From the NCBI GenBank assembly GCA_022819745.1, contig JAJEGS010000021.1, positions 186,001-250,000 on the forward strand: DNA of 64,000 bases. Reading direction: 5' to 3'. The notes below the pieces were generated by a model that did no database searches, was not told the origin of the DNA, and was given only the letters and a program-made list of their open reading frames with translations. The stretch is from Candidatus Latescibacterota bacterium (GTDB taxonomy: Bacteria; Latescibacterota; UBA2968; UBA8231). The stretch's first letter is position 1, and the number at the start of each line of letters is the position of its first letter. The position numbers were made by a program, and so were the translations under genes. Below are positions 33,900-42,433 of the stretch, piece after piece.

Positions 33900-34667
33900 A
33901 TGAGAACAGCATTCGCCGGCATTTTCTTAGTCGCGCTGCTAGCCACCGAGGCGGCAGCCTTCTCGCAAACCGAGTTCCATCTGCAGTACGGCAAACACAA
34001 GAATCCATTCTCGTCAGCCGAGCAACAGACTCTTGTCTTTACCGTGCAACAGGCTGCGGGATGGAAGTTGGGGGATAGCTTCTTCTTTATCGACTACCTC
34101 GATGACGACGAGCGCGACGGTTTCAACGATCGAGATTTCTACGGCGAGTGGTCTCCAACCCTGAGTTTTGGCAAGCTGGCCAACAGGGAATTGCGCGTCG
34201 GCCCCATTCGGGATTTTGCCCTGATTGCTGGGATCAACGTCAGCGGCGACGACAACGTCGTGAAATACCTGCCCGGTCTGCGGGCCTCTTGGGACCTGCC
34301 GGGATTCCTGTTCCTGAATACGGACCTGACGGCCTATATAGATGACAACATTGGCGGCGAAGGCGGTGCCCCCAAAACTGACAACAGCTTCCTACTGAAC
34401 GTCAATTGGGCCTTGCCCATCAATGTTGGCAGTCTGTCTCTGGCGATTGTCGGTCATGCCGAGTACTTGGGCGGTCGCACCAACGAATTTGGTGAAGAAG
34501 TCAAAAGTTCCATTCTCTCTCAGCCGCAGTTTACTTGGGATCTAGGCAAAGTGGTCGGAGCGCCCAATCAGCTCATGGTCGGCATTGAATACCAGTACTG
34601 GCTCAACAAGCTCGGAACGGACGAAGATGAGAGTACGGCCCAGTTGTTGGTGGTATGGCGTCTCTGA
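33900..34667 (+). CDS. Tsx-like outer-membrane nucleoside channel
   Basis: 255 residues; the ATG at 33900 has GAGGA seven bases ahead and a signal peptide ending at EAAAF. The mature part is a 12-strand-type barrel with the Tsx-family pattern: WKLGDSFFFIDYLDDDERDGFNDRDFYGEWSPTL is recognised in short pieces (FFFIDYLDDD, FYGEWSPTLSFGKL), with alternating strands to the C-terminal STAQLLVVWRL. Tsx-type channels pass nucleosides through the outer membrane. The nucleobase permease gene 110 bases downstream supports a nucleoside/base uptake role. A 6-base inverted repeat (33845-33850/33858-33863) lies in the leader. Confidence 0.75.
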   Translation: MRTAFAGIFLVALLATEAAAFSQTEFHLQYGKHKNPFSSAEQQTLVFTVQQAAGWKLGDSFFFIDYLDDDERDGFNDRDFYGEWSPTLSFGKLANRELRVGPIRDFALIAGINVSGDDNVVKYLPGLRASWDLPGFLFLNTDLTAYIDDNIGGEGGAPKTDNSFLLNVNWALPINVGSLSLAIVGHAEYLGGRTNEFGEEVKSSILSQPQFTWDLGKVVGAPNQLMVGIEYQYWLNKLGTDEDESTAQLLVVWRL

Positions 34668-34777
34668 ATGACGGAGGCTTTTGGCGCGAGTTGCACAATC
34701 GTCGCATATTTTCCGGGGCAATGATATAGACCTCGCAGGCTTGGCAGTGCAACCTGACTGAAAGGGTAAATTTATCA

Positions 34778-36505
34778 ATGGCGCAAGTAAATGAATACAT
34801 CCGCTACGAGCCGGACGAGCGCCCTCCCCACTCCATCGCCGCTGGGGTTGGCTTTCAGGCCGCGGTAGTCATCATCGCGCCGGTGGTGCTCAGCGCGATC
34901 ATTATTGGCCGGGCGGCCAACCAGCCGGAGAGTTACCTGACTTGGGTCGCCTTCGCGGCGCTGCTGATCAGTGGAACGAGCACGGTTCTGCAAGCGGTGC
35001 GGGTCGGGCGGATCGGGGCCGGGCACGTGCTCGTCATGGGTACCTCCGGTGCCTTCATCGCGGTCTGCATCACGGCACTGGTGCAGGGCGGACCGTCCCT
35101 GATGGCGAGCTTGATCGTGGTCTCGTCGCTGTTTCAGTTTGCCCTAGCTGCGCGGCTTTCGCTATTGCGCCGGATCCTCACACCGATTGTCTCCGGCACG
35201 GTGATCATGCTGATCGCCGTCACGGTCATGCCGATCGTGTTCGGCTTGCTGACGGATGTGCCCGAGGGTACGCCGTCGGCCGCTGCTCCGACTGCGGCTG
35301 GCGCGACGCTCGCTACTCTTGTGGTGTTGGCGCTGTGCGCCCCGGGGGCTTGGCGACTGTGGGCACCGCTCATCAGTATTGCGGTGGGTTGCGCTGTGGC
35401 AGCTCCCTTTGGACTGTTCAACATTCAGCCAGTAATCGACGCGCCTTGGATCGGTTTTCCCGATGGCGCGTGGCCGGGATTGGACCTGACGTTCAGTGCA
35501 GAATTCTGGGCGCTGCTGCCGGCGTTTGTGGTCGTAACCTTGGTAGGTGCGATTGAGACCATTGGCGACGGCATTGCCATTCAACGGGTCTCGCGGCGTC
35601 GGCCGCGGGCAACTGATTTTCGCTTGGTCCAAGGCGCTCTCAACGCCGATGGGACGGGCAACCTGTTGTCCGGGCTGCTCGGGGCACCCCCCAACACGAC
35701 CTACTCAACCAGCATATCGCTCGCCGAGCTCACCGGGGTTGCCGCGCGCCGCGTTGGGGTGTATGTCGGGGCCATCTTTGCGGTGCTGTCCTTATCGCCC
35801 AAGGTGACGGCCCTGCTGATTGCGATTCCCAATCCCGTGGGCGCGGCCTATGTAACCCTGCTAATAGGCATACTTTTCGTGCAGGGTATGAAGCTGGTCG
35901 TTGAGAGCGGCCTCAATAGCCGCAAGGCCGTGGTGGTGGGGCTGTCGTTTTGGATTGGGGTGGGCTTTCAGAATCAGGTGATCTTTGCCGACTTACTGGG
36001 CAAGACATGGGGCACCTTGCTTGGCAACGGCATGACCGCTGGGGGTATTGCCGCGATTTTGCTGACTGCGTTTATGGAGTTGACGGCTCCGCGCCGCCGA
36101 CGTCTAGAGGTCGAGTTAGCTGTTGCCTCGCTATCCAAGATCGACGAGTTCCTCCGCGCCTTTGCCGCGAAAATCGGCTGGGACGATCCGGCGACCGAGC
36201 GGCTGTGCGCTGCCGGAGAAGAGACGTTGGCGATTCTGGCGCAACAAGCTGAGGACGATGCGGCCAACGGACGGCACTTGATCCTCACCGCACGGCCCGC
36301 CGAAGGGGCGGTGGAACTGGAATTTTTGGCGACTGCTGCGGGAGAAAACCTCGAAGACCGGCTGGCGTATTTGAGCGAACAGCCCGAGATAATAGACGAA
36401 GGCGAGATTTCGTTCCGGCTGTTGCGGCACTACGCCTCTGCGGTGCGGCACCAGAAATACCACGACTTAGATATCATTGCGGTGCAGGTCGAGCGCACGC
36501 CTTAG
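34778..36505 (+). CDS. NCS2 xanthine/uracil-type permease with C-terminal HATPase-like domain
   Basis: 575 residues. Residues ~20-440 form the 14-helix NCS2 fold: the GTSGAFIA loop, LTFSAEFWALLPAFVVVTLVGAIETIGDG with the family's acidic residues in the eighth helix region, and a GLLGAPPNTTYSTSI motif close to the NCS2 signature. Residues ~447-575 are soluble and read like a small GHKL/HATPase_c_2 domain of the anti-sigma-factor type (ATERLCAAGEETLAIL as N-box-like, LLRHYASAVRHQKYHDLDIIAVQV at the end); no clear G-box is seen, so ATP binding is uncertain. It is probably an inner-membrane nucleobase importer working with the Tsx-like channel; the tail may sense or regulate. Confidence 0.8.
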   Translation: MAQVNEYIRYEPDERPPHSIAAGVGFQAAVVIIAPVVLSAIIIGRAANQPESYLTWVAFAALLISGTSTVLQAVRVGRIGAGHVLVMGTSGAFIAVCITALVQGGPSLMASLIVVSSLFQFALAARLSLLRRILTPIVSGTVIMLIAVTVMPIVFGLLTDVPEGTPSAAAPTAAGATLATLVVLALCAPGAWRLWAPLISIAVGCAVAAPFGLFNIQPVIDAPWIGFPDGAWPGLDLTFSAEFWALLPAFVVVTLVGAIETIGDGIAIQRVSRRRPRATDFRLVQGALNADGTGNLLSGLLGAPPNTTYSTSISLAELTGVAARRVGVYVGAIFAVLSLSPKVTALLIAIPNPVGAAYVTLLIGILFVQGMKLVVESGLNSRKAVVVGLSFWIGVGFQNQVIFADLLGKTWGTLLGNGMTAGGIAAILLTAFMELTAPRRRRLEVELAVASLSKIDEFLRAFAAKIGWDDPATERLCAAGEETLAILAQQAEDDAANGRHLILTARPAEGAVELEFLATAAGENLEDRLAYLSEQPEIIDEGEISFRLLRHYASAVRHQKYHDLDIIAVQVERTP

Positions 36506-36522
36506 AGGTGAGCCGACCGGTG

Positions 36523-38808
36523 TTATTCGTGCTGATGGTGCTCGGCCCGTTTGGGATGTTCGACGGCGAATTTAAAAGAGGGGAATGCTAAAATCTCCAG
36601 TTCGTCTCGTCCCTCAGTGACCCGGATGATCGCGTTCGATGGCACTTTGTCGAACACCTGCTCCCTGTCACTTTTCGGCCAGAAAACCGCTAGCTGCGCC
36701 ACTCGCTCGGCTGAACCCAACCCCACGTACTGACGCAGTGGATTGCCGCCAAAACTGCCGCCGCTGCCGACCCACCGGTACAGCGACCGCCTTTGGCCTC
36801 CCTCCACCACATCGACCCGTAGCTGCGTCCCGATCCCCGATCGATTCGACTCTACCCCTATTACCTCAATAGCTAGCCAGCCGTGGCCGAACCCTGGGTT
36901 CTCATATAGCACATCGGCGAAGCCGTCGCCGCGATAGGCCCCGCCCATCTGCTCGAATATATCCACATCGCCATCGTGATCCACATCGGCAAATACGACC
37001 CCATGCCCCTTCTGCAGATGCCCCAACCCGCTGGCAAAAGTCACATCGACAAAGCGCTGACCCGCTTGGTTCCAATACAGCACATTGGGCATCAGCTCGG
37101 CGTAATCGGTGTCGCCGGTGCCCAAGTAGAAATCCAAAAAACCATCGTGGTCTAAATCGCCAAAGTTGGCTCCCATAGGTTTGGTTGGCTGCGCGAGGTG
37201 GCGGTCTTGGGACACGTCCACAAAGCCGCCTTGGCCATCGCCGCGATACAGCCGCGCCTGTTCTACGGACACTGAGTGGCCCAAATGCGCGGCGGCGATG
37301 TCGGCGATGGTGGCCGAGTATGCAGCGACGAACAGGTCGAGGTGGCCGTCGTTGTCGAAGTCCCAAAACCAGGCTGGAAAGCTAGCCCGGGGGGAAACGA
37401 CGCCGAGGGTGGGAGCCATATCGGCGAAGGTGCCGTCGCCTTGATTGCGGTAGAGCCGGTTGGGCTGCCCGAGATTGGACACGTATAGATCGGGCCAGCG
37501 ATCCCCGTCGTAGTCGCCCCAGACGACGGCTTTGGCGTGGGCGTATTGGTCAACGCCAGCGGCGGGAGCCACATCGGCGAAGGTGCCGTCGCCTCGGTTT
37601 TGAAAGAGTTGGCCGGGGGCTACAAAGGTGTCGGTGGTTTCATTGCCGATGTAGAGGTCGAGATCGCCGTCGAGGTCGTAGTCGGCCCAAGCGGCGGTTT
37701 GGGTTGGGTAGTGGTCTTGTCCCAGACCGGCGGCAAAGGTCGCGTCGAAGAAGGTGCCATCGCCTGCATTCCGCAGCAGCGAATTGGGATGCTGGCCATG
37801 CTCGCCGAACCAAGCCCCGCGCAGGACCAAGAGGTCGAGGTGGCCGTCGTTGTCGTAGTCAGCTTGCACTAAGTTGAGTCCGCCCAACAGCCCGTTGAGG
37901 TTGGCCTCCTCGGTGCGGTCTGCAAAGGTGCCGTCCCCCCCATTGCGGAAAAAGCGCAGTTGTCCGGCCAAATCCGATGTCGAGACGAAGAAATCGAGAT
38001 ACCCGTCGCCGTCGAAGTCGTCGGCCACGGCCCCGCCAGAAAGGCTGAAGGTGTCCAGTCCGAGCGCAGGAGCCACATTGACCCAGCGCGGGAACGCCGC
38101 TTGGGACTCAAAGGCTGCGGGGGGAATCCGATGAGCGGGCGGCACTCCCTCGGGGTACTCCCCCAAGGTCATATAGGCGATGTTGAGCAGCCAGCGGGCA
38201 CTTAGGCGTAGGCGCTCCTCTGCGGCGGTATTATCGAGCACGGCTTGGAAGTAGGGGATGGCTTGGCTCGATCCTTCGGGGAGGGTGTGGAAGCCGCCGG
38301 GGCGAATGGGCAGGATGCAGTGCTCGGCGCTGGGGTTGAGGACGCAGTTTTGGGTTTCCCCTAAGCGCAGCCACGCCAGCCCTAGGCGGAAGTGTATCTC
38401 ATTTACTACCTGAGCAGGGACCGAGTGTTGGCCCGCGAGCATCTCTTCGGCCGCGGTGAGATACTCTATGGCACGGCGTTCCCGCCCCAAGAAGAGTTCG
38501 GCGATCCCGAGGCGAAAATGGAGGCGAATTCGGTCTTGGATGGGGGCTGCATCGGTCAGCGCCTGCAACTGATCTTCTAACTGTCGTAGCTGACCTTCGC
38601 CTTGATAGGGATTCTCGTCGAGATTTTGTGCGCGAACCTCCGCCAAAAGGGCCACCATTTTTCGATGGCTTTCCTCTTGCGAGAGCGAGGCGGCGTGGCT
38701 AGCCGAAATTGCGAACAGGAAGGGCAGCACATAAGACATGAATGGTTGCGAGATGCCCATGTTTCGAAGAGGCGCGTCCTTGGGTTTTGCTAGGGGCTCT
38801 AAGTCCAT
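36523..38808 (-). CDS. CRTAC1-family secreted protein with N-terminal TPR-like helical region
   Basis: About 761 residues. The ATG at 38808 has GGGAG six bases upstream. An ATG at 38835 overlaps the upstream gene's stop (ATGA) and would add nine residues. The signal peptide is near residues 24-40 (SYVLPFLFAISASHA), unusually far in, so an even later start is possible. Residues ~50-230 are helical, TPR-like (RLHFRLGIAELFLGRERRAIEYL). FG-GAP blades follow (DFDGDGYLDF, DYDNDGHLDL, DYDLDGDLDL, DYDGDRWPDL, DHDGFLDF, DVDHDGDVDI) and an ASPIC/UnbV end. The final residues are His-rich (EHHQHE). The NCS2 gene on the + strand ends 17 bases away. Confidence 0.85.
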   Translation of the reverse strand: MDLEPLAKPKDAPLRNMGISQPFMSYVLPFLFAISASHAASLSQEESHRKMVALLAEVRAQNLDENPYQGEGQLRQLEDQLQALTDAAPIQDRIRLHFRLGIAELFLGRERRAIEYLTAAEEMLAGQHSVPAQVVNEIHFRLGLAWLRLGETQNCVLNPSAEHCILPIRPGGFHTLPEGSSQAIPYFQAVLDNTAAEERLRLSARWLLNIAYMTLGEYPEGVPPAHRIPPAAFESQAAFPRWVNVAPALGLDTFSLSGGAVADDFDGDGYLDFFVSTSDLAGQLRFFRNGGDGTFADRTEEANLNGLLGGLNLVQADYDNDGHLDLLVLRGAWFGEHGQHPNSLLRNAGDGTFFDATFAAGLGQDHYPTQTAAWADYDLDGDLDLYIGNETTDTFVAPGQLFQNRGDGTFADVAPAAGVDQYAHAKAVVWGDYDGDRWPDLYVSNLGQPNRLYRNQGDGTFADMAPTLGVVSPRASFPAWFWDFDNDGHLDLFVAAYSATIADIAAAHLGHSVSVEQARLYRGDGQGGFVDVSQDRHLAQPTKPMGANFGDLDHDGFLDFYLGTGDTDYAELMPNVLYWNQAGQRFVDVTFASGLGHLQKGHGVVFADVDHDGDVDIFEQMGGAYRGDGFADVLYENPGFGHGWLAIEVIGVESNRSGIGTQLRVDVVEGGQRRSLYRWVGSGGSFGGNPLRQYVGLGSAERVAQLAVFWPKSDREQVFDKVPSNAIIRVTEGRDELEILAFPSFKFAVEHPKRAEHHQHE

Positions 38809-38831
38809 GCATCGCTCCCTAGGCTGCTTTC

Positions 38832-40583
38832 TCATAAGGGAAACGCAAACGTCGGCCCATTGGTATACCGACGCATCCCGATCTCCAATGTCTCCCCAGC
38901 CCCTGGCGCTAGCTCCACTGCAAAGGACGAGTCATCTATTGCGGTTTCCTTCCCGCCCACGCGCACGCTCGTAAACTGGTGCTCGGCGTAGGCTCCGCCC
39001 TGCACGATTACTGCGCGTCCGGCTACTGGATCTGTGTTTACCAGAGTCAGCGTCATGGAGTCGGTGCCGAGCCGTTCCACTAGCGCCCCTACGCCCTCGG
39101 GCATTCCCGCCCGCCCAGCCTGCGGATCGAAGTAGCGCACTCGGCAGTGCAGCGGCGAGCCGTGGCGCGGCGTCAGCCCGCCCAACATGAGTTGGGTTAG
39201 TCCGCCCGGAATGGCCGGATTGAATGGGTTGGGATTGTCCGACAGTCGGGTGTCTGGCGTCGTTGGGTCGCGGCGCACCTTCTCCATTTGCGTGCGGAGG
39301 CGGGCAAAGTCGGCCTGTAGCGCCGCTTCCGGGTAGGTGGAGTCGCGTCCCTCCAAGAAGCCGAACCAGCCGCTGTCTGCGTTTAGCCGGCTCAGATCGG
39401 CCCGGTCCATCGACCAGTAGTACACCTCTTGCGCTCCCTGTGCGTACTTTGCCGATTGGAACTCGTACCAGCCTTCGTCTCCGTGCATATGCGGGTACAT
39501 CATTTGCCCGTCGATTTCTTTTCCGTTGGCATTGATTTTGTCGATCATCTGTCGCCACACATCGACGAACTTCTGCTCGCCCGACAGCAACAGCGCGTTG
39601 CCAAAGCCCGAAATCCCCAACCCGTGCGTGTTGCGGCTGGACATTTCCCCGGTCTGGGGCACTTCAACGGTAAAGGCCCAGCCGTAACACCCTCCGTACC
39701 ACTTGCCATCGCACTCGCCGCCGATGGTCCCATCGAGTCCGATATTGGTCGGGATGATCCCGTCGTTGGCCAGCGTGCGCTGCCGCCAGGCTTCGACGTA
39801 TTCGAGTACCCAGTCCTTGTACTGGCCCTCGCCCGTCAGCGCGTACGCGTTCAGTCCCAAGGCCGTCGCCACCATGTTCTGCGGATGGTCGCCGACGACA
39901 TCGGTGTAGTCTTTGAAGTGGGCCAGCATCTCCTCGAAGTTGCGCTCTCCGTGCAGGGGAATGAAGCGCTCCTGCACCTCGTCGAGCGGATCGCCGGCCC
40001 AATCGAGCGCCGTGGCCTTGCGCAGCAGCGGGCCGCGGCTGCCGTTGAACAGGCTCTTGATGATTTTGCGTTCCGGATCGTAGTTGGGTGCCTGGGGATC
40101 GTCGCCCATGTAAAATCCGGCGAAGCGCCGCACCCGCTGCTCAAAGGCTTGTTCGCGTGGATTCATCAAGCCGTGCAGGTTGAACGTCGTCAGTCCTTCT
40201 CCGTTGTGTACCCAATCGAACATCACTGGGAATTCGCGGTAGTACATCCCGTCCCGGGTAAAGGGCACTTCCGTGGTCTTGGCCTCGGTGTATTGCTTGA
40301 GATGCCCCTCCCAAGCTAACTGGCACATATCGTACAGATGGGCTCCACCTCCTAGCACGTAGAGCACGGGCCAGTGGACTAGGTTCTCGATGGCGTCGTC
40401 CGGCCCGTCGTTGCCGCCCCAGCGCGGGATGCACTCCAAATATCCCCGCTCGTCGAAGTATTTGTCGAAGAATTCTGTGCATCCCCTCGTTTGCGCTCGA
40501 ATCAGTTCCCACTCCAGCAGCGCCCAAGCAGGCGGCGGCATTGGCGTGTCAATGGCGATGGCGCGGGGATTTAGATAACTCAT
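38832..40583 (-). CDS. Unrecognised 583-residue protein, possibly an alpha/alpha-barrel enzyme
   Basis: AAGGAG lies seven bases before the ATG at 40583. No signal peptide, so cytoplasmic. I do not recognise the family with certainty. The body (to ~430) is rich in Trp, Tyr, His and Gly with spaced helices (ALLEWELIRAQTRGCTEFF, LVHWPVLYVLGG, HPQNMVATALGLNAYALTG, RNTHGLGISGFGNALLLSG), a layout found in (alpha/alpha)6-barrel glycan lyases and glycosidases. The last ~100 residues are beta-rich (TDSMTLTLVNTD, AVIVQGGAYAEHQF), like an accessory sandwich. It faces the PhyH cluster divergently, so it may act on the same substrate. The ATGA overlap with the downstream CRTAC1 gene suggests they share a message. 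Confidence 0.6.
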   Translation of the reverse strand: MSYLNPRAIAIDTPMPPPAWALLEWELIRAQTRGCTEFFDKYFDERGYLECIPRWGGNDGPDDAIENLVHWPVLYVLGGGAHLYDMCQLAWEGHLKQYTEAKTTEVPFTRDGMYYREFPVMFDWVHNGEGLTTFNLHGLMNPREQAFEQRVRRFAGFYMGDDPQAPNYDPERKIIKSLFNGSRGPLLRKATALDWAGDPLDEVQERFIPLHGERNFEEMLAHFKDYTDVVGDHPQNMVATALGLNAYALTGEGQYKDWVLEYVEAWRQRTLANDGIIPTNIGLDGTIGGECDGKWYGGCYGWAFTVEVPQTGEMSSRNTHGLGISGFGNALLLSGEQKFVDVWRQMIDKINANGKEIDGQMMYPHMHGDEGWYEFQSAKYAQGAQEVYYWSMDRADLSRLNADSGWFGFLEGRDSTYPEAALQADFARLRTQMEKVRRDPTTPDTRLSDNPNPFNPAIPGGLTQLMLGGLTPRHGSPLHCRVRYFDPQAGRAGMPEGVGALVERLGTDSMTLTLVNTDPVAGRAVIVQGGAYAEHQFTSVRVGGKETAIDDSSFAVELAPGAGETLEIGMRRYTNGPTFAFPL

Positions 40584-40714
40584 GGATTGCTCCTTTTTGG
40601 TAAATAGGTTGTGTGCGTCTGTCGGTACGATTTGGCACCGGTCAAACTGCGGGATTCGCGCCCCGTAATGAGCATCATAGCCAGCGCAGGGTCAACCAAA
40701 CGCCGCTCGTTTCG

Positions 40715-40743
40715 TTGACAAAGAGCCTGTCGCGCAATATGTA
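40715..40743 (+). promoter_or_regulatory. Probable sigma70-type promoter of the PhyH cluster
   Basis: A perfect -35 TTGACA (40715-40720), 17-base spacer, then TATGTA (40738-40743), about 48 bases before the first PhyH start. It lies in the 207-base divergent gap 40584-40790; nothing else was recognised there. Confidence 0.6.
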
Positions 40744-40790
40744 TTTTGCCAGCCGACGACCGCAATGCACACAGGAGTTCTGCGAAAAAC

Positions 40791-41534
40791 ATGGCGCAAC
40801 CGCCTTACCCGCAGCACCTCAATCCCAAGCTGACGCCCGAAATCGCCGAGGATGTGGCTTTCTTTCGCAAGTGGGGCTACCTCGTCGTCGAAGACGCCAT
40901 CACCGAGGCGCAGGTTGAGATTCTACGCATGGCTCTTGATGCGGCCTGTGCGCGCGGGGACAGCAGGCAGTTTATCCACCAGCTCTTAGAAGAGGACGAG
41001 GACTTTGCCTTCCTGCTCGACAACCCGCCTGTACTGGAGAGGATGCAGGCCATTCTGGGCACTTGCGTCCAACTTCACAGTGCCACCGCCCGCATTACTG
41101 AGTCGGGACAGGAGGAACAGAACTGGCACCGCGACGTGCCTTGGCCCATTGATCCCGACGGCACGCCCTACGGCGCATTGCCCGGTCAGATCAACTGCGG
41201 CTATTACTTGGACGAATTAGACGAGGACAACGGTGCCATCGTCATCGTCCCCGGCAGCCACCGCGCCCCTTTCCGCCCGCCCGAAGGGCATCCGCGCTTC
41301 CCGGAAGAGAAGTGGGTTTTCGCCCGGCCGGGTCAGGCGGTGATGTTCGACGGCTGCCTCTACCACCGAGGCGCGGCCAACCGTTCGGCGGTGCGCCGCC
41401 GCGTCTGCCTGATGTGCTACCAGACCGCCTGGATGAAATCCCGCGAGCCCTTCGACGGCCCCTTTGCGCAGAAAGTCCGCGAAACGGGTACCGACCAGCA
41501 GAAAATGCTGATGGGCGCTATCGAAAAATGGTAA
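40791..41534 (+). CDS. Phytanoyl-CoA dioxygenase-family (PhyH) Fe(II)/2-oxoglutarate oxygenase 1
   Basis: 247 residues from the ATG at 40791 (AGGAG 13 bases upstream). The double-stranded beta-helix iron site is visible: H113 and D115 in NWHRDVPWP, and distal H192 in YHRGAANRSAVRRR, with Arg ~201-203 placed to bind 2-oxoglutarate. The N-terminal region (FFRKWGYLVVEDAITEAQV) is the usual PhyH opening. Family members hydroxylate diverse small molecules; the substrate cannot be told. It is the first of four PhyH genes and ends 14 bases before the next, whose SD overlaps its stop. Confidence 0.9.
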   Translation: MAQPPYPQHLNPKLTPEIAEDVAFFRKWGYLVVEDAITEAQVEILRMALDAACARGDSRQFIHQLLEEDEDFAFLLDNPPVLERMQAILGTCVQLHSATARITESGQEEQNWHRDVPWPIDPDGTPYGALPGQINCGYYLDELDEDNGAIVIVPGSHRAPFRPPEGHPRFPEEKWVFARPGQAVMFDGCLYHRGAANRSAVRRRVCLMCYQTAWMKSREPFDGPFAQKVRETGTDQQKMLMGAIEKW

Positions 41535-41548
41535 GGAGGAACCAACCC

Positions 41549-42412
41549 ATGTTGACCACCGCACAAGTTGAACACTACCACACCGAAGGCTACGTCGCCG
41601 TCCCCGGCTTCCTCAGCGCCGAGGATGTCGCGGCCTTCTTGCGCGAGATGGACGCCGTCAGCGCCGGCAATACGCTCGCCAACCACGACGCCACCCGGAT
41701 GGAGATGGAGCCTAACCAACCTCTCGACGGTACGCAGGTGCGCCGACTGTACGAGCCTTGTAGTCACTACGAGGTCTTCCGGGAATTCTCCGCATCGGAG
41801 CGCCTCCTCGACGCGGTCGAAGCCCTGCTCGGCCCGAACTTGGTCTTTCACTACAGCAAGATCAACATGAAGCCGGCTGGCGTCGGCTCGCCCGTTGAGT
41901 GGCACCAGGACCTTTCCTACTACCCGCTGACTCATCGCGGCTCGGTAAGCATTCTTTTCTATCTCGACGATGCGAGTGTTGAAAACGGCTGTCTGCAAGT
42001 TATCCCCCGCCGCCATCAGGGTGAGCTGCTGTCGCACAGCACGGACGGATTTTTCCAGGGCCGGGTTACCGAAGTGGTCGATCAATCACTCGCCGTGCCA
42101 ATCCCCGGTGAAGCGGGCACGGTCATCTTCATGCATGCGATGACCCCCCACGCCTCTATCGCCAATGTCTCCGACAAGCCGCGGCGCACGCTGATCCTCA
42201 GCTACCGCGCTGCCGATGCCTTTCCGATTTACACCGGCGAGATGACGTACAAGACCGAGGCCAATGCGCGCCTAGTGCGCGGTCGGATCCCACAGGCAGC
42301 GCGCTTTGAGGACCGCACCTTTCCCATCCCGCTGTACAAGGACGCCATTTCCTCGCTCTACGATTTGCAGGAGCGCTCGCGCCAAGGGGAGATGGTGGCC
42401 GAGAGTGTTTGA
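41549..42412 (+). CDS. PhyH-family Fe(II)/2-oxoglutarate oxygenase 2
   Basis: 287 residues. AAGGAGG at 41533-41539 sets the ATG at 41549. Iron ligands H119 and D121 (VEWHQDLSYYP) and a distal His in FMHAMTPHASIAN (H196 or H201), followed by RRTL as the likely 2-oxoglutarate Arg. The start is the typical VEHYHTEGYVAVPGFLS. It is closer to classical phytanoyl-CoA hydroxylase-like proteins than its neighbours in the WHQDLSYYPLTHRG stretch. Co-transcribed with the genes on both sides. Confidence 0.9.
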   Translation: MLTTAQVEHYHTEGYVAVPGFLSAEDVAAFLREMDAVSAGNTLANHDATRMEMEPNQPLDGTQVRRLYEPCSHYEVFREFSASERLLDAVEALLGPNLVFHYSKINMKPAGVGSPVEWHQDLSYYPLTHRGSVSILFYLDDASVENGCLQVIPRRHQGELLSHSTDGFFQGRVTEVVDQSLAVPIPGEAGTVIFMHAMTPHASIANVSDKPRRTLILSYRAADAFPIYTGEMTYKTEANARLVRGRIPQAARFEDRTFPIPLYKDAISSLYDLQERSRQGEMVAESV

Positions 42413-42433
42413 CGGCGGCCCTCGCAGGAGAAT

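Noticed and set aside
39429..40319. A ~296-residue open frame on + opposite the 583-residue gene
   Set aside because: The - strand gene has a strong SD and structured protein; the + frame has no SD or motif.
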